A stretch of 39,942 nucleotides of DNA from Shewanella benthica KT99. GTDB taxonomy: Bacteria > Pseudomonadota > Gammaproteobacteria > Enterobacterales > Shewanellaceae. Under the pieces are notes generated by a model. It ran no database searches. It saw nothing but the letters and a program-made list of their open reading frames with translations, and was not told the DNA's origin. Made by a program: the position numbers and the translations under genes. Within the stretch, counting starts at the first letter, position 1. Each line of letters begins with the position of its first letter. Location of the stretch: NCBI RefSeq assembly GCF_000172075.1, contig NZ_ABIC01000038.1, positions 1 to 39,942 on the forward strand, in the 5' to 3' direction. This document shows, in pieces, positions 18,438 to 29,380 of this stretch.

Positions 18438-19409
18438 CTGGTTTTTAGTGGCGATAAACGTAGCACGCTTTGGTGCAGGGTGACCCTCTATCGTCAAATC
18501 GATATCGGTCGGATCCAGGTAATCAACTAAAGATTCATTAGGCATCCAGTCGGTACTTCTCTGCTCGGCTAACGAGGTCACATCGGTGTCGACACATCTC
18601 ACATTGATAAAGCCGGCTTTCTTAAGCCAAGCTTCTAAAGCGGCAGCAGAAGGAATAAACCATACATTATTCATTTTGCCATATCTATCTTCAGGCACGA
18701 GAACGGTATTTTCATCACCATCTATGACCAGTGTCTCTAAAACGAGTTCACCACCGCTGCGCAATTGATCCCTAAGTTGTAACAAATGATCGATAGGGGA
18801 CCGGCGATGATAGAGTACTCCCATAGAAAAGACCGTATCGAAAGCGTCTAAGGGGGGGAGTTCCTCTATGCCTAGGGGCAATAAGTGAATAGGATGCTGT
18901 TCACCGGCCAATCTCTTGATGGCTTCGAATTGGCACAAGAAGAGGGTGGCAGGATCGATACCTACGACATGTTTAGCACCTTCACCTAGCATACGCCACA
19001 TATGATAACCACTGCCACAGCCCACATCGAGTATGGTTCGATTGTTTAAAGGTGATAGGTGAGGCAGCACGCGTTCCCACTTCCAGTCAGAACGCCATTC
19101 GGTATTTATTTCTATGCCATGGACAGAGAAGGGACCCTTGCGCCAAGGCTGAAAAATACGCAATAAATTTTCGAGTTTCTCTTGCTCACCCGAGCTTAGC
19201 TGGCTACCGGATCCAATCGTGACACTCTTTTTGAAATCTAAGCTGTCGGGCGCCGGATAGTGGAGCTTATTGAGGACATTTTCCCATTTAGGCAAGGTGC
19301 CGTGTTTATGCTCTCTCTGCCATTGACCCAATATAGCGGGCAATGTTTCTAACCAGTGCTGCAGGCTTGAATCTGCAATTTGTTTGTAAAAGGAGCTGAA
19401 ACTAATCAC
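18429..19409 (-). CDS. cmoB: tRNA U34 carboxymethyltransferase CmoB
   Basis: CmoB transfers the carboxymethyl group of carboxy-S-adenosylmethionine, made by CmoA, to 5-hydroxyuridine at tRNA position 34, producing 5-oxyacetyluridine. The 326-residue protein is the usual length. The Rossmann loop [14 protein letters not shown] sits near residues 125-138; [13 protein letters not shown] and [15 protein letters not shown] are family blocks, and [11 protein letters not shown] and FQPWRKGPF lie before the fold. The start is GTG at 19409, with AAGGTGA upstream. It lies 66 bp after cmoA, same strand, forming the cmoAB pair. Confidence 0.97.
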   Translation of the reverse strand: MISFSSFYKQIADSSLQHWLETLPAILGQWQREHKHGTLPKWENVLNKLHYPAPDSLDFKKSVTIGSGSQLSSGEQEKLENLLRIFQPWRKGPFSVHGIEINTEWRSDWKWERVLPHLSPLNNRTILDVGCGSGYHMWRMLGEGAKHVVGIDPATLFLCQFEAIKRLAGEQHPIHLLPLGIEELPPLDAFDTVFSMGVLYHRRSPIDHLLQLRDQLRSGGELVLETLVIDGDENTVLVPEDRYGKMNNVWFIPSAAALEAWLKKAGFINVRCVDTDVTSLAEQRSTDWMPNESLVDYLDPTDIDLTIEGHPAPKRATFIATKNQPR

Positions 19410-19475
19410 TTGGTTATCACCTTTTGAAGCTATTGAGTTGAAATTATAAACGAAATCTAGTGTTATTCTTGGGTT

Positions 19476-20210
19476 CTAAGACTTAATGGCGACCATAGAG
19501 GCGAAATTGAAGCATTGAAACCATATATTGAAATATTTGAAACCCTGTTGTCTAACTCGGTGTTGGTGTTGTACCAAGGTATCTGGCTTCATCACATTTT
19601 CCAGTGAACTGCGTTTTTGACTTATTTCCAGTTCGCTGTAGCCATTGGCTCGTTTAAAGTCCAGGTGAAGATCATATAAGAGTGTTTGAATCGCATCATC
19701 TTCAAAATTTAATTTCTCTGAAAGGATCAGGATGCCACCCGGATTGAGTCCATGATAAATGTTACTCAACAGCTGATCTCTGTCTGCAGGAGCCAGAAAC
19801 TGCATAGTGAAATTAAGCACCACCATGGAGGCATTCTCAATTTTGATATCTCTGATGTCGCCACAGACTAGATCGACAGGCGTGCTACTCACGTAAGCCG
19901 TTAAGTTCTCACTACAACGTTCAATCATAGAGGGGCTATTGTCGACGGCTATGATACGACAATGTCGATTATCGATCTGGCGTCTGATACTCAAGGTGGC
20001 GGCGCCAAGCGAGCAGCCTAGGTCATAGATATTGCTATCGGACGTGGCGAATTTTTGTGCGAAATCACCTAGGGTATTAATAATCTGGCTATACCCAGGT
20101 ACCGAGCGTTTAATCATGTCGTTAAACACGCCAGCCACTTTTTCATCAAACTGAAAGTCGCTTACGTTTTTGCATGCTTGAGCATATATATTATCTTGAG
20201 ATGATGTCAT
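19476..20210 (-). CDS. cmoA: Carboxy-S-adenosyl-L-methionine synthase CmoA
   Basis: CmoA makes the cofactor carboxy-SAM from SAM and prephenate for CmoB. The 244-residue methyltransferase-like protein has the SAM loop [16 protein letters not shown] near residues 64-79, the acidic strand end [14 protein letters not shown], and the family block [20 protein letters not shown]. The N-terminal DNIYA...[22 protein letters not shown] stretch is also typical. The region upstream is shared with the divergently read sensor gene at 20360. Confidence 0.97.
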   Translation of the reverse strand: MTSSQDNIYAQACKNVSDFQFDEKVAGVFNDMIKRSVPGYSQIINTLGDFAQKFATSDSNIYDLGCSLGAATLSIRRQIDNRHCRIIAVDNSPSMIERCSENLTAYVSSTPVDLVCGDIRDIKIENASMVVLNFTMQFLAPADRDQLLSNIYHGLNPGGILILSEKLNFEDDAIQTLLYDLHLDFKRANGYSELEISQKRSSLENVMKPDTLVQHQHRVRQQGFKYFNIWFQCFNFASMVAIKS

Positions 20211-20359
20211 TAGCTTTTAGTGTGTAAATTCAACGTTTCATTCTATCGAAATAACACTCTATGCGGCAAGCCTAGTACTGGATATTTCTGGTAAAGTTTT
20301 GTCTAATAGCGAATGTATAACAAAATTCTCACACTCGTTTAGCTTTTTGGATATAACAC

Positions 20360-23158
20360 TTGAAATATTTCACCTTCGTTTTTGTTGTTTTCTTGCTGGT
20401 TCTATCTTCGGTTTCCCTTTGGGCTGACGAAGCTAAACCGCTCATTTTAGTGATGGGAGAAGACAGCTATCCATACCAGTTCGTCGATGAGCAAGGTGAG
20501 CCTAGTGGTGTACTGGTGGATATGTGGCAGGAGTGGTCAAAACAAACGGCAACGCCTGTTATGTTCGTTTCTCGTCATTGGACCGATACATTAGATCAAT
20601 TATCTCATGGTGATGCCGACGTGCATATCGGTATGGCGGTGACTCAGAGTCGCAGTGAAAAGTTTGCCTTTGCTCAAGCCCTCACTCATGTCAGCACTTA
20701 TCTCTATTTGCACAAAGATTTACCTCAGAGATTGACGTTTGAGGAGTTAGGGCCATATCAGGTCGGTATCGTCTCTGGATCTTCACATGAGAATGAACTG
20801 CTGAAACTGAGCTCTAAGATACGATTTAAACGTTATAAGAACAGACATGAACTGCTGGTGGGAGTGTTACATGGAGAGATAAAAGTATTCGCGGGAATGC
20901 AGGGGTATCTCAGAGATAAAAAGATCAACAAACAAGTTATCAGTTTATTTCCCCTCTCTCATCGAATATTAATTAAACAAGTCCCCCTGAGGCCTGCACT
21001 GAATAAGTCCGATGGCCAGCTAATGCAGCAAGTTAATGCCGGGTTTGCCGCTATCGATAAGGGACGCTTAGATGCTATCGAAGAATATTGGATTGGCATA
21101 AAACCTCAACAAAATGGCTTAATCATAGCGACGGCGATAAATCTCGAGCCATTCATATCCCTTGGAGGAGACGGCATGCCCCATGGACTGTATGTCGACA
21201 TCTGGAGTCTCTGGTCTGATAAAACTGGCATCCCTATCTCCTTTATCACATCCGATATAAATCAATCCCTGGATCGGGTTAAATCAGGTAAAGCAGATGT
21301 ACATATCGGCTATCCGGAGAGTGATAAATTTAACACAGGATTATTGAGAAGTCAGCTGCTCTATCGGGTGAAAAGCCGGTTGCACAGCTACGGGAAGCCC
21401 ATAGACTCACTGCAGAGTCTGCAAGGGAGCAGAGTCGGCGCCGTGCCTACGGCGCCATATCTTGCGGAGCTAAAGCAAGCACTGCCCGATGTGGAACTCA
21501 AACTGTATGGTTCGGTGACGGCCATGATCCAAGCGGCGAAAGAGGGTCATATTGGTAGTTTTGTGGCCTCTTCCTCCTGGACACATCATTACTTGATGTT
21601 GCAGGGCGCCTTGTCAGAGTTTTATCCGTTTCCTAAGTTGGAGTTCGTCACCGACATTTTTGTGTTAACCAGCCCCCACAATGTCGGTTTATCGAACCGA
21701 ATAAAGGCGGGATTTGAACTTATTGAAACTCAGGAACTGGCCGAAATTGAACGTAAATGGATCTTGGATAGCCAAGTACGCACCTTTAAATCTCATCTTG
21801 AACTCATACAATTATCGGGTGAACAGCAGCAGTATCTACAAGATTTGAAGTCGATAAGAGTGGGTTATCTCAAAGACTGGCAGCCGATGGAATTTTCCAA
21901 TGAGGATGACATGTTTTCTGGGATCAATCGAGACGTTGTCGATGTGATAACCAAGCAACTTGGCGTCAGCGTCGAAGCCGTTGCCTTCGATGAGTGGCAA
22001 TCCCTTATCAATGCACTTATTGAAGGGGATGTTGATATCGCAGGAAGTGTTGCAGCAACCGCCGATAGGAGAAAGGCCTTATTATTTAGCGATCCCTATT
22101 GGCCCTCTCCATGGTCATTGGCGACGCCCATCGAAAGAGAAGCTATCTTCAATGTCCAGCAACTTGCGGGGCAAAGGTTAGCGATAGTCGAAGGTTATCA
22201 ACTCGTTAACCAATTGATGGGGGCCGGTTACGGCATTGAACTTGTGTTAGTCGCCGATCCCCATAGCGGATTGACTGCAGTGAAGGAAGGCAAGGCCGAT
22301 GCATTTGTCGATAAGGCGATCAATTTGGCATCAACACTCAAGCATGGCGACTATAGTCAGTTAAAAATGTCTGTGTTGGCCGATTTTTCTGAGCAACACA
22401 GTCATTTCGGCATTCATCCTTCATTGGCACAATTTGTTCCGCTAATGAATTTAGCCCTCAAGAATCTGGATCAGACCAAGCGGCAAGTTATCTATCAGCA
22501 TTGGATTCAACCGGTGGCGGTTGCTCCTCGAGGATCTGACACCGTTAAATGGTGTGTGAGCATCATTATCATCTTGTTGACACTGATGGCGATCATCTTA
22601 ATGTGTAGATTATTATTCACAAAAGAGCGGCTGAAACGAATCCAGCTTGAGAGTCAGTTGAGTAAAATGACCCATTTTGACCCGATGACAGGGTTTGCTA
22701 ATCGTAGTCTGTTAGATGACAGATTGAAGCAGGCGGTGTTATTACACAGTCGGGAACAGGCGACATTCGGTGTGCTTTTTATCGACATTGGCGGACTGAA
22801 ATCTGTCAATAAACAGATGGGTCATGATGTCGGTGATAAGTTACTCAAATTAGTGGCCGAACAGATGAGCACTTGTATACGTCGCTCCGATACCTTAGCG
22901 CGATTTGGCAGTAATGAATTTGTCGTGGTATTGAATAAAAGTAAAGATCTCGATCTCGTCTGTCAGGTCGCTGACACGATTATCGCTAATTTATCGAAAT
23001 CTTTTGACTGTGAGAACACAAAATTGAATGTTAGGGCGAGTATTGGCATTGCAATGTTTCCGGCAGACGGCGACAATGTGGTGGAGTTACTCAAGTCTGC
23101 CGATAAATTAATGTATCGAGCGAAACAAAGTGGTGGTAATTGTTACAAATCATCATGA
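20360..23158 (+). CDS. Periplasmic three-module solute-binding GGDEF protein, degenerate active site
   Basis: The 932-residue membrane protein has a signal peptide (about residues 1-22), then three tandem extracytoplasmic solute-binding domains (bacterial family 3 type, approximately 25-245, 255-465 and 490-718; for example LILVMGEDSYPYQFV, LIIATAINLEPF and IRVGYLKDWQPMEF). A membrane helix (728-750) and a C-terminal GGDEF domain (770-930) follow. The catalytic motif reads GSNEF (850-854) instead of GGDEF/GGEEF, so diguanylate cyclase activity is doubtful. RRSD five residues before it fits an inhibitory RxxD site, and a ligand-binding role is possible. The start is TTG, supported by the signal peptide directly behind it and a GGA nine bases upstream. 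It is divergent from cmoA. Confidence 0.88.
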   Translation: MKYFTFVFVVFLLVLSSVSLWADEAKPLILVMGEDSYPYQFVDEQGEPSGVLVDMWQEWSKQTATPVMFVSRHWTDTLDQLSHGDADVHIGMAVTQSRSEKFAFAQALTHVSTYLYLHKDLPQRLTFEELGPYQVGIVSGSSHENELLKLSSKIRFKRYKNRHELLVGVLHGEIKVFAGMQGYLRDKKINKQVISLFPLSHRILIKQVPLRPALNKSDGQLMQQVNAGFAAIDKGRLDAIEEYWIGIKPQQNGLIIATAINLEPFISLGGDGMPHGLYVDIWSLWSDKTGIPISFITSDINQSLDRVKSGKADVHIGYPESDKFNTGLLRSQLLYRVKSRLHSYGKPIDSLQSLQGSRVGAVPTAPYLAELKQALPDVELKLYGSVTAMIQAAKEGHIGSFVASSSWTHHYLMLQGALSEFYPFPKLEFVTDIFVLTSPHNVGLSNRIKAGFELIETQELAEIERKWILDSQVRTFKSHLELIQLSGEQQQYLQDLKSIRVGYLKDWQPMEFSNEDDMFSGINRDVVDVITKQLGVSVEAVAFDEWQSLINALIEGDVDIAGSVAATADRRKALLFSDPYWPSPWSLATPIEREAIFNVQQLAGQRLAIVEGYQLVNQLMGAGYGIELVLVADPHSGLTAVKEGKADAFVDKAINLASTLKHGDYSQLKMSVLADFSEQHSHFGIHPSLAQFVPLMNLALKNLDQTKRQVIYQHWIQPVAVAPRGSDTVKWCVSIIIILLTLMAIILMCRLLFTKERLKRIQLESQLSKMTHFDPMTGFANRSLLDDRLKQAVLLHSREQATFGVLFIDIGGLKSVNKQMGHDVGDKLLKLVAEQMSTCIRRSDTLARFGSNEFVVVLNKSKDLDLVCQVADTIIANLSKSFDCENTKLNVRASIGIAMFPADGDNVVELLKSADKLMYRAKQSGGNCYKSS

Positions 23159-23242
23159 TAATGATTTTCACTCGAGATGAAATCGCAGATTTCAGCAAAA
23201 AGATGATTGATCCTTAGCCAACTAGAGGTTAAGTGGTTTTGT

Positions 23243-23276
23243 AAGCGGCAATATTTTACTATAATGCCGCTTTTGT
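23243..23276 (+). terminator. Hairpin before aspS: terminator and/or overlapping promoter
   Basis: AAGCGGCA (23243-23250) and TGCCGCTT (23265-23272) make an 8-bp stem with a 14-base AT loop followed by four T. It can end transcription of the sensor gene. The loop and second arm also carry TATAAT (23260-23265), a perfect -10 hexamer that could serve aspS; TTGTAA lies upstream at a short 15-bp spacing. Confidence 0.5.
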
Positions 23277-23329
23277 GTTGATTAGAATATTCCTCAGCCT
23301 TAGGTTTGCGGATTAAAGGAAAGAGTTAG

Positions 23330-25117
23330 ATGCGCAGTCAATATTGTGGAGACGTTAACAAGTCTCACGTTGGACAAGAAGTGACCCTAGTGGGTTGGGT
23401 AAATCGTAGCCGTGACCTGGGTGGAGTGGTTTTTCTCGACTTAAGAGACAGAGAAGGGATCATACAGGTTGTTTATGATCCGGATTTACCTGAAGTGTTC
23501 GACGTTGCCAGTAGCCTGCGCAGTGAGTTCTGTGTCCAAATAAAAGGTGTGGTCAGTGCGCGTCCCGATAGTCAGATCAACGACAAGATGCGTACCGGTG
23601 AGATTGAGATCTTGGGCAAAGAGTTAACTATCTTAAACAGCTCAGCACCTCTGCCCATCAACATGGATAAGAATCAGCACAACACGGAAGAGCAGCGACT
23701 TAAATATCGTTATCTTGATCTTCGTCGTCCTGAGATGGCCGAACGTATCATTTTTCGCGCTAAAGTCACCAGCGTCGTGCGTCGTTTCCTCGATGGTAAT
23801 GGTTTCCTCGATATCGAAACGCCTATCTTGACCAAGGCAACACCGGAAGGTGCACGAGATTATTTAGTGCCTAGCCGTACTTATAAGGGGCAATTCTTCG
23901 CGCTGCCTCAGTCCCCCCAGCTGTTTAAACAGTTACTCATGATGTCGGGTTTCGATCGCTATTATCAAATTGTTAAGTGTTTCCGTGATGAAGACTTACG
24001 TGCCGATCGTCAGCCTGAATTCACCCAAATCGATATCGAAACCTCATTTATGTCCTCTGCGCAGGTCATGGATAAAACCGAAGAGATGATGCGTAGTCTC
24101 TTCAAAGAGTTGCTCGATGTTGACCTAGGTGAGTTTCCTAAGATGACCTTTGCCGAAGCCATGCGGCGCTTCGGTTCCGACAAGCCAGATCTGCGTAATC
24201 CGTTAGAACTTATCGATGTTGCCGATCTTCTTACCGACGTCGATTTTAAGGTGTTCCAGGGACCCGCCACGGATCCAGAGGGACGCGTTGCGGTACTTTG
24301 TATCCCAGGTGGTGCCAAGTTATCGCGTAAACAATTAGACCAGTATGCTAAGTATGCCACCATCTATGGGGCTAAAGGCTTAGCATGGATGAAGGTCAAC
24401 GAGCTGGATAAAGGGCTCGAAGGTATTCAATCTCCGGTACTTAAGTTCCTTAATGAAGATGTGGTTAAGGCTCTACTTGAGCGCACTAAGGCTAAGTCTG
24501 GCGATCTGATTTTATTTGGTGCAGATAAAGCAAATATCGTTGCCGAAGCGATGGGCGCATTGCGCATAAAAGCCGGTGAAGACTTCGACCTGTTAAAGGG
24601 CGATTGGAAACCACTATGGGTCGTCGACTTCCCTATGTTTGAGCCTACTTCAGACGGTGGACTGCATGCCATGCATCATCCATTTACCGCGCCGAGTGGC
24701 ATGACGCCGGAGCAACTCGAAGCTGACCCGACTGCAGCTATCTCAGATGCCTATGACATGGTGTTAAATGGCTGTGAGCTTGGCGGTGGTTCAGTGCGTA
24801 TTCATAACAGTGAGATGCAAACCGCCGTGTTCCGTATTCTGGGCATCGAAGAGGAAGAGGCCAACGAGAAGTTTGGCTTCCTGTTAGAAGCCTTGCGTTA
24901 CGGTACACCACCCCATGCCGGTTTGGCTTTCGGTTTAGATAGAATCGTCATGTTGATGACGGGGGCTTCCTCTATTCGTGATGTGATGGCATTCCCCAAG
25001 ACAACCACTGCGGCTTGCCCTCTGACCAATGCACCTGGGTTTGCCAATCCTGAACAACTCGTCGAGCTAGGCATCAGTGTCATCGAAAGCGAAGAAGAAA
25101 AAGAAGTATCAGAGTAA
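23330..25117 (+). CDS. aspS: Aspartyl-tRNA synthetase
   Basis: This class II synthetase charges tRNA-Asp. The 595-residue protein is full length for the bacterial type. An N-terminal OB-fold anticodon domain ([26 protein letters not shown]) is followed by motif 2 ([18 protein letters not shown]), a bacterial insertion domain with the GAD fold (residues about 290-420), and motif 3 ([15 protein letters not shown]). The ATG has a strong AAAGGAAAGAG ribosome binding site. A terminator follows at 25127. The neighbouring yebC-ruvCAB arrangement is common in gammaproteobacteria. Confidence 0.98.
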   Translation: MRSQYCGDVNKSHVGQEVTLVGWVNRSRDLGGVVFLDLRDREGIIQVVYDPDLPEVFDVASSLRSEFCVQIKGVVSARPDSQINDKMRTGEIEILGKELTILNSSAPLPINMDKNQHNTEEQRLKYRYLDLRRPEMAERIIFRAKVTSVVRRFLDGNGFLDIETPILTKATPEGARDYLVPSRTYKGQFFALPQSPQLFKQLLMMSGFDRYYQIVKCFRDEDLRADRQPEFTQIDIETSFMSSAQVMDKTEEMMRSLFKELLDVDLGEFPKMTFAEAMRRFGSDKPDLRNPLELIDVADLLTDVDFKVFQGPATDPEGRVAVLCIPGGAKLSRKQLDQYAKYATIYGAKGLAWMKVNELDKGLEGIQSPVLKFLNEDVVKALLERTKAKSGDLILFGADKANIVAEAMGALRIKAGEDFDLLKGDWKPLWVVDFPMFEPTSDGGLHAMHHPFTAPSGMTPEQLEADPTAAISDAYDMVLNGCELGGGSVRIHNSEMQTAVFRILGIEEEEANEKFGFLLEALRYGTPPHAGLAFGLDRIVMLMTGASSIRDVMAFPKTTTAACPLTNAPGFANPEQLVELGISVIESEEEKEVSE

Positions 25118-25126
25118 TCAATAAGT

Positions 25127-25149
25127 AGCCGGGGCAACTCGGCTTTTTT
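25127..25149 (+). terminator. Rho-independent terminator after aspS
   Basis: AGCCG (25127-25131) and CGGCT (25140-25144), with further G-C contacts at the loop edges, are followed by TTTTTT. It lies about ten bases after the aspS stop and isolates aspS from the yebC-ruvCAB unit. Confidence 0.85.
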
Positions 25150-25241
25150 ATTACCGGTCTGATCCGAGTCTCATTTAGCGTTAATATATTGCATCTTCTT
25201 CATCCGGTAAATTATCCTCTTCGAAATCAAGGAGCATTCAC

Positions 25242-25988
25242 ATGTCAGGTCACAGTAAATGGGATAACATCAAGCATCGTAAGGCGGCACAAGATGCCAA
25301 GCGAGGTAAGCTTTTTACCAAGTTTATTCGTGAGTTAACCGTCGCTGCCCGTGAAGGTGGCTCGGATGCCGATTCTAACCCTAGATTACGCGCTGCTATC
25401 GATAAGTCACTGTCTAATAATATGACTCGCGATACTATCGAACGCGCCGTTAAGCGCGGAGCTGGGGAGCTTGATGGTCAGGTATTAGAGACCATCATGT
25501 ATGAAGGTTATGGACCCGGCGGCACGGCTGTCATGGTCGAAACCATGACGGACAATAAGAACCGCACCGTATCTGGCGTGCGTAATGCATTCAGTAAATC
25601 CGGTGGTAACTTAGGCACAGACGGTTCGGTGTCATATCTGTTCGATAAGAAAGGTGTCATCTCTTATGCTGCAGGAACAGATGAAGATATCGTCATGGAT
25701 GTGGCTTTAGAAGCGGGCGCCGATGATGTGGTCAGCCATGAAGATGGCGCCATCGATGTCTTTACTAGCCCCGAAGATTTTGGCGCAGTCAAGGACGCCT
25801 TGGATGCTGCGGGTCTTGAATCTGTTCACGCCGAGGTGACTATGGTGCCCTCGACTACAGCCTCCCTCGATGCCAGCACAGCGGCTAAATTCCTGCGCTT
25901 AATTGATAATCTTGAAGATCATGATGATGTGCAAGAGGTGTATCATAACGCTGAGATCTCAGATGAAGTGATGGAGACACTAGAATAA
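25242..25988 (+). CDS. yebC: YebC/TACO1-family protein
   Basis: The protein has 248 residues with the family hallmark start [31 protein letters not shown] and [19 protein letters not shown], and [14 protein letters not shown] followed by [11 protein letters not shown] in the second domain. YebC proteins were first annotated as DNA-binding regulators; recent work links the family to relief of ribosome stalling at proline-rich stretches, so the older label should be treated with care. A good AAGGAG precedes the ATG. ruvC starts three bases after its stop, so it is co-transcribed with the Ruv genes. Confidence 0.97.
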   Translation: MSGHSKWDNIKHRKAAQDAKRGKLFTKFIRELTVAAREGGSDADSNPRLRAAIDKSLSNNMTRDTIERAVKRGAGELDGQVLETIMYEGYGPGGTAVMVETMTDNKNRTVSGVRNAFSKSGGNLGTDGSVSYLFDKKGVISYAAGTDEDIVMDVALEAGADDVVSHEDGAIDVFTSPEDFGAVKDALDAAGLESVHAEVTMVPSTTASLDASTAAKFLRLIDNLEDHDDVQEVYHNAEISDEVMETLE

Positions 25989-25991
25989 CCT

Positions 25992-26513
25992 ATGTCAATA
26001 ATACTCGGGATCGATCCTGGCTCACGGATCACAGGCTATGGGGTGATCAAACGAAATGGTAGGCACCCTCTATACCTGGGAAGCGGCTGTATTCGTACCA
26101 ATTCAGAAGATTTTGCCTATCGCCTTAAACAAATTTTCGATGGCATCTCCGAAATAATACGCCAATACCAGCCGACTGAATTTGCCATAGAGCGTGTTTT
26201 TATGGCTAAAAATGCCGACTCGGCGCTTAAGTTAGGCCAAGCCAGAGGTGCAGCCATCGTTGCCGCGACCAATGCCGATCTTCCTGTCGGCGAATATTCG
26301 GCGACACAGATAAAAAGTGCCGTGGTGGGCACAGGTAGGGCGCAAAAATCACAAGTTCAGCACATGGTACAGCAAATTCTTAAACTGTCGGCTTGCCCAC
26401 AAGCCGATGCCGCCGATGCATTAGGTGTCGCAATTTGTCATTTTCATACCAGTCAAAGCCTGTTGGCTCTCGGTGGAGTGGCAAGCAAAAGAACATATGG
26501 ACGTTATAGATGA
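25992..26513 (+). CDS. ruvC: Holliday junction endonuclease RuvC
   Basis: RuvC cuts Holliday junctions by paired nicks after RuvAB has moved them. The 173-residue protein has [16 protein letters not shown] at the start with the first catalytic Asp, [23 protein letters not shown] with the catalytic Glu, and [14 protein letters not shown] with the remaining acidic residues and His. All key residues of the RNase H-like fold appear present. It lies between yebC and ruvA and shares ATGA with ruvA, so translation is coupled. Confidence 0.97.
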   Translation: MSIILGIDPGSRITGYGVIKRNGRHPLYLGSGCIRTNSEDFAYRLKQIFDGISEIIRQYQPTEFAIERVFMAKNADSALKLGQARGAAIVAATNADLPVGEYSATQIKSAVVGTGRAQKSQVQHMVQQILKLSACPQADAADALGVAICHFHTSQSLLALGGVASKRTYGRYR

Positions 26514-27127
26514 TAGGTCGACTACGAGGCGTGCTCCTTGAGAAGCAAGCCCCCGAGATTTTGATAGAAGTGAGTGGCTTGGGTTACGAAGTCCAGATGC
26601 CCCTCACCAGTTTCTATGAACTCCCTGAACTCAATCAAGAAGCGATAGTCTACACCCACTTTGTGGTCCGTGAAGATGCTCAACTTCTCTATGGATTTAT
26701 GACTAAGCAGGAGCGGGCTTTGTTCCGTTTATTGATTAAAACCAATGGTGTTGGGCCAAAGCTGGCATTAACTATCCTGTCTGGTATGACATCGGTCGAA
26801 TTTGTTGCCTGCGTCGAACGGGACGATATCGCCACCTTAGTCAAGTTGCCTGGCGTCGGTAAGAAGACGGCCGAGCGGCTACTGGTAGAGATGCGCGATA
26901 AGCTCAAGAGTCTGATGGAAGCCTCGGCGGGCTCCGAGCGAGAATTTATGCTCAAGAGCAACTATAGGCCGGCAAAGATAGTCAATACCGCCGAAGATGA
27001 TGCGATTGCCGCTCTGTTGGCCTTAGGCTATAAACCGGCACAGGCGAGTAAGTCGGTATCAGCGGCTTACAAGGACGGAATGAGTTCTCAGGAACTGATT
27101 AAGGCATCACTCAAGTCGATGTTGTAG
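26510..27127 (+). CDS. ruvA: Holliday junction DNA helicase subunit RuvA
   Basis: RuvA binds the four-way junction as a tetramer and loads RuvB. The 205-residue protein starts [12 protein letters not shown] with the N-terminal OB fold. Two helix-hairpin-helix motifs follow ([17 protein letters not shown] and [19 protein letters not shown]), then a flexible link and the C-terminal RuvB-contact domain ([21 protein letters not shown]). Start and ruvC stop overlap as ATGA. Confidence 0.97.
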   Translation: MIGRLRGVLLEKQAPEILIEVSGLGYEVQMPLTSFYELPELNQEAIVYTHFVVREDAQLLYGFMTKQERALFRLLIKTNGVGPKLALTILSGMTSVEFVACVERDDIATLVKLPGVGKKTAERLLVEMRDKLKSLMEASAGSEREFMLKSNYRPAKIVNTAEDDAIAALLALGYKPAQASKSVSAAYKDGMSSQELIKASLKSML

Positions 27128-27161
27128 TAATAAGTATAAGATGTAATTTAAAGAGAGATAA

Positions 27162-28181
27162 ATGATAGAAGCCGATCGTATTATTCATGCAGAGCCTCAA
27201 GGTGTTGAGCTGTATGAAGAGCAGGTAGACAGAGCCATGCGTCCTAAATTACTCGACGAGTATACGGGACAGGATGCGACTCGCGCTCAACTTAAGGTGT
27301 TTATTCAGGCGGCGAAGAATCGTGGCGAAGCACTGGATCATATGCTCATCTATGGCCCGCCAGGTTTAGGTAAAACCACCTTGGCTCTCATCGTAGCCAA
27401 TGAGATGGGCGTCAATATCAAGTCGACCTCGGGCCCTGTGCTCGAAAAAGCGGGTGATTTAGCGGCGCTGCTGACCAACCTTGAATCAGGTGACGTACTC
27501 TTTATCGATGAGATCCATAGGCTCAGTCCTGTGGTCGAAGAGATCCTTTATCCAGCGATGGAAGACTATCAGCTTGATATCATGATAGGTGAGGGACCGG
27601 CAGCCCGGTCGATTAAACTCGATTTGCCCCCATTTACCCTGATTGGTGCGACGACTCGGGCGGGAGCGTTAACGTCGCCCTTACGGTCGAGATTTGGTAT
27701 TCCTCTGCGGCTCGAATTTTATAATGTTAAAGATCTCAGCACCATAGTGACTCGCTCGGCCAAAGTACTCGAGCTTCCTATCGATGAGGAAGGTTCGTTG
27801 GAAATTGCCAGACGCTCTCGCGGCACACCGCGTATCGCTAACCGTTTATTGAGACGAGTGAGAGATTATGCCGAGGTTAAGCATGACGGTGAGATCAATA
27901 AGCATGTTGCCGATCTCGCCTTAGAGATGCTGGACGTCGATGTCGAAGGTTTCGATTATATGGACAGAAAGCTCATGCTGGCGATTATTGATAAATTTAT
28001 GGGTGGGCCTGTGGGTCTGGATAACTTGGCCGCCGCCATTGGAGAGGAACGGGAAACCATAGAGGATGTACTGGAGCCTTTCCTTATTCAACAAGGCTTT
28101 ATTCAGCGAACGCCTCGAGGGCGTATCGCCACTCAACGTGCCTATCAGCACTTTAATCTGATCCAGCCAGAACAAAACTAA
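27162..28181 (+). CDS. ruvB: Holliday junction branch migration motor RuvB
   Basis: RuvB is the hexameric AAA+ motor that drives branch migration with RuvA. The 339-residue protein has [11 protein letters not shown], Walker [12 protein letters not shown], Walker [10 protein letters not shown], sensor 1 LIGATTRAG, the arginine-finger region SPLRSRFG, sensor 2 [21 protein letters not shown], and the winged-helix end ([16 protein letters not shown]). It starts 34 bp after ruvA with an AGAGAG ribosome binding site and ends the yebC-ruvCAB unit. Confidence 0.98.
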   Translation: MIEADRIIHAEPQGVELYEEQVDRAMRPKLLDEYTGQDATRAQLKVFIQAAKNRGEALDHMLIYGPPGLGKTTLALIVANEMGVNIKSTSGPVLEKAGDLAALLTNLESGDVLFIDEIHRLSPVVEEILYPAMEDYQLDIMIGEGPAARSIKLDLPPFTLIGATTRAGALTSPLRSRFGIPLRLEFYNVKDLSTIVTRSAKVLELPIDEEGSLEIARRSRGTPRIANRLLRRVRDYAEVKHDGEINKHVADLALEMLDVDVEGFDYMDRKLMLAIIDKFMGGPVGLDNLAAAIGEERETIEDVLEPFLIQQGFIQRTPRGRIATQRAYQHFNLIQPEQN

Positions 28182-28709
28182 CTCTAGAGCTCGTCTCCGT
28201 TAGGACTATTGGAGGGTGATGATGCTTATCATTGTTCTTCAATCGTTAAGGTATATCGCGGGTATTTTTGTCCCGCAGTACTCTTTTTCCCCGCCACCAC
28301 TTTTGCCCCTATGTCTACATACTCGCCGTTGAGCCCAGGATTGTCTAAACCAGACACAGGGAAACCCTTATAGGTCTTATTCTTGTATCTCACTCTTATA
28401 CACGCAGAGCTCGAGGGCAATGTGATGAGACTAGATGCTGGTAAACTCCTACCGGCGGCATGTTAGTCACAATAAGAAACCAAGCATTGAATCGCGAATA
28501 CAAGACCAGAGTGGAATATGATGGTGTCTTTATATTTGACCGTGTGATCCCGGGTCGATATCAAATCTTTATCGAAGATAAGCTAATGGCTGACCTAGTT
28601 CTGTAACCCGGTGATTATTTCGAGCTAGAGACAATCACGCTAGGCTAGTACCCATAGGCATACCTTCTACGTGCTGACGTAAGTATCTTGGTATTTTTTG
28701 AGCTGTTGC
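28182..28709. other. Apparently decayed region between ruvB and the IS30 relic
   Basis: No intact recognisable gene is present. On the plus strand, 28462-28605 encodes 47 residues (including YDGVFIFDRVIPGRYQIFIED) that look like the C-terminal end of a beta-sandwich, carboxypeptidase-regulatory-like or fimbrial/adhesin domain. On the minus strand, 28229-28420 encodes 63 residues (TYKGFPVSGLDNPGLNGEYVDIGAKV) that resemble nothing I can name. Both are short and unaccompanied, so they are more likely gene remains than genes. Confidence 0.4.
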
Positions 28710-28714
28710 TGGAA

Positions 28715-29380
28715 TCAAGCAATAAGTGCAACACGCTTACCAGTAAAGACCTCGAGGGGTGTTAGCCCGCCTAATATCTTTCTTGGCGTTAAATTTAGTT
28801 GCAATATCCTGTTCTCGATTTCCTCCTCCGTCAGCCTAGCCATGTCGAATTTCTTAGGCTAAAACCGCCGAATCCGACCGTTAGTATTTTCATTCGTTCC
28901 TCGCTGCCAACTCGCATAAGGTTTGGCAAAATAAACCTTCGCTCCCGTCGCTTCATGAACCTTCATATGGCCTGCAAACTCACCGCCATTATCCAAGGTT
29001 ATTGTCAATGCAGTATGGACTTGCCCAAGCAAAGCGATCATCGCATCACTCAAGCATTCACTTGGGGCGAATTCTATTGGCATGCGGTCACAGATCGCCC
29101 CAGGAGACCAGTTAAGCACCATGCATTTTCGAATAATCTCGTCAGTACTTGGCTGGCGTTTACAGGCTTTTTTCGACGTCCTTTTACGCTTACAGCTTAA
29201 CGTATGTGCCATTTTCGGGTCATAGTTTAGGCTGGTGATATTTCGCTTTAACTCACGGCATACGGTACTAAAATGTACCCCGACTTCCTCGGCGATCTGA
29301 CGAAGTGTCATACCTGTTTTACGGGAGGCAGATATTTGGTATCGTAGTTCCTGAGTGAGCTGATGGTACTGTTTGTTCAT
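28715..29380 (-). pseudogene. IS30-family transposase, internally deleted and stop-interrupted
   Basis: The N-terminal helix-turn-helix (LTQELRYQISASRKTGMTLRQIAEEVGVHFSTVCREL) is intact. After NWSPGAICDRM the sequence jumps to DAMIALLGQVHTALTITLDNGGEF, so the middle of the protein (about 140 residues, including the first catalytic Asp of the DDE triad) is missing. The DNG Asp and the Glu in NENTNG remain. An amber stop at 28861-28859 interrupts RIRRF-PKKFDMARLTEEE, after which the frame continues in register to the natural end (KRVALIA) at 28715, inside the left repeat. The protein cannot be active; any movement would need a transposase from elsewhere. Confidence 0.9.

Noticed and set aside
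23156..23174. GATAATGAT resembling half of a Fur box at the end of the GGDEF gene
   Set aside because: Only the left half matches the consensus and it overlaps the stop codon of an unrelated gene, so iron control is not supported.
28799..29200. Plus-strand open frame of 133 codons across the IS30 relic
   Set aside because: It is the complement of transposase sequence that is clearly coding on the minus strand.
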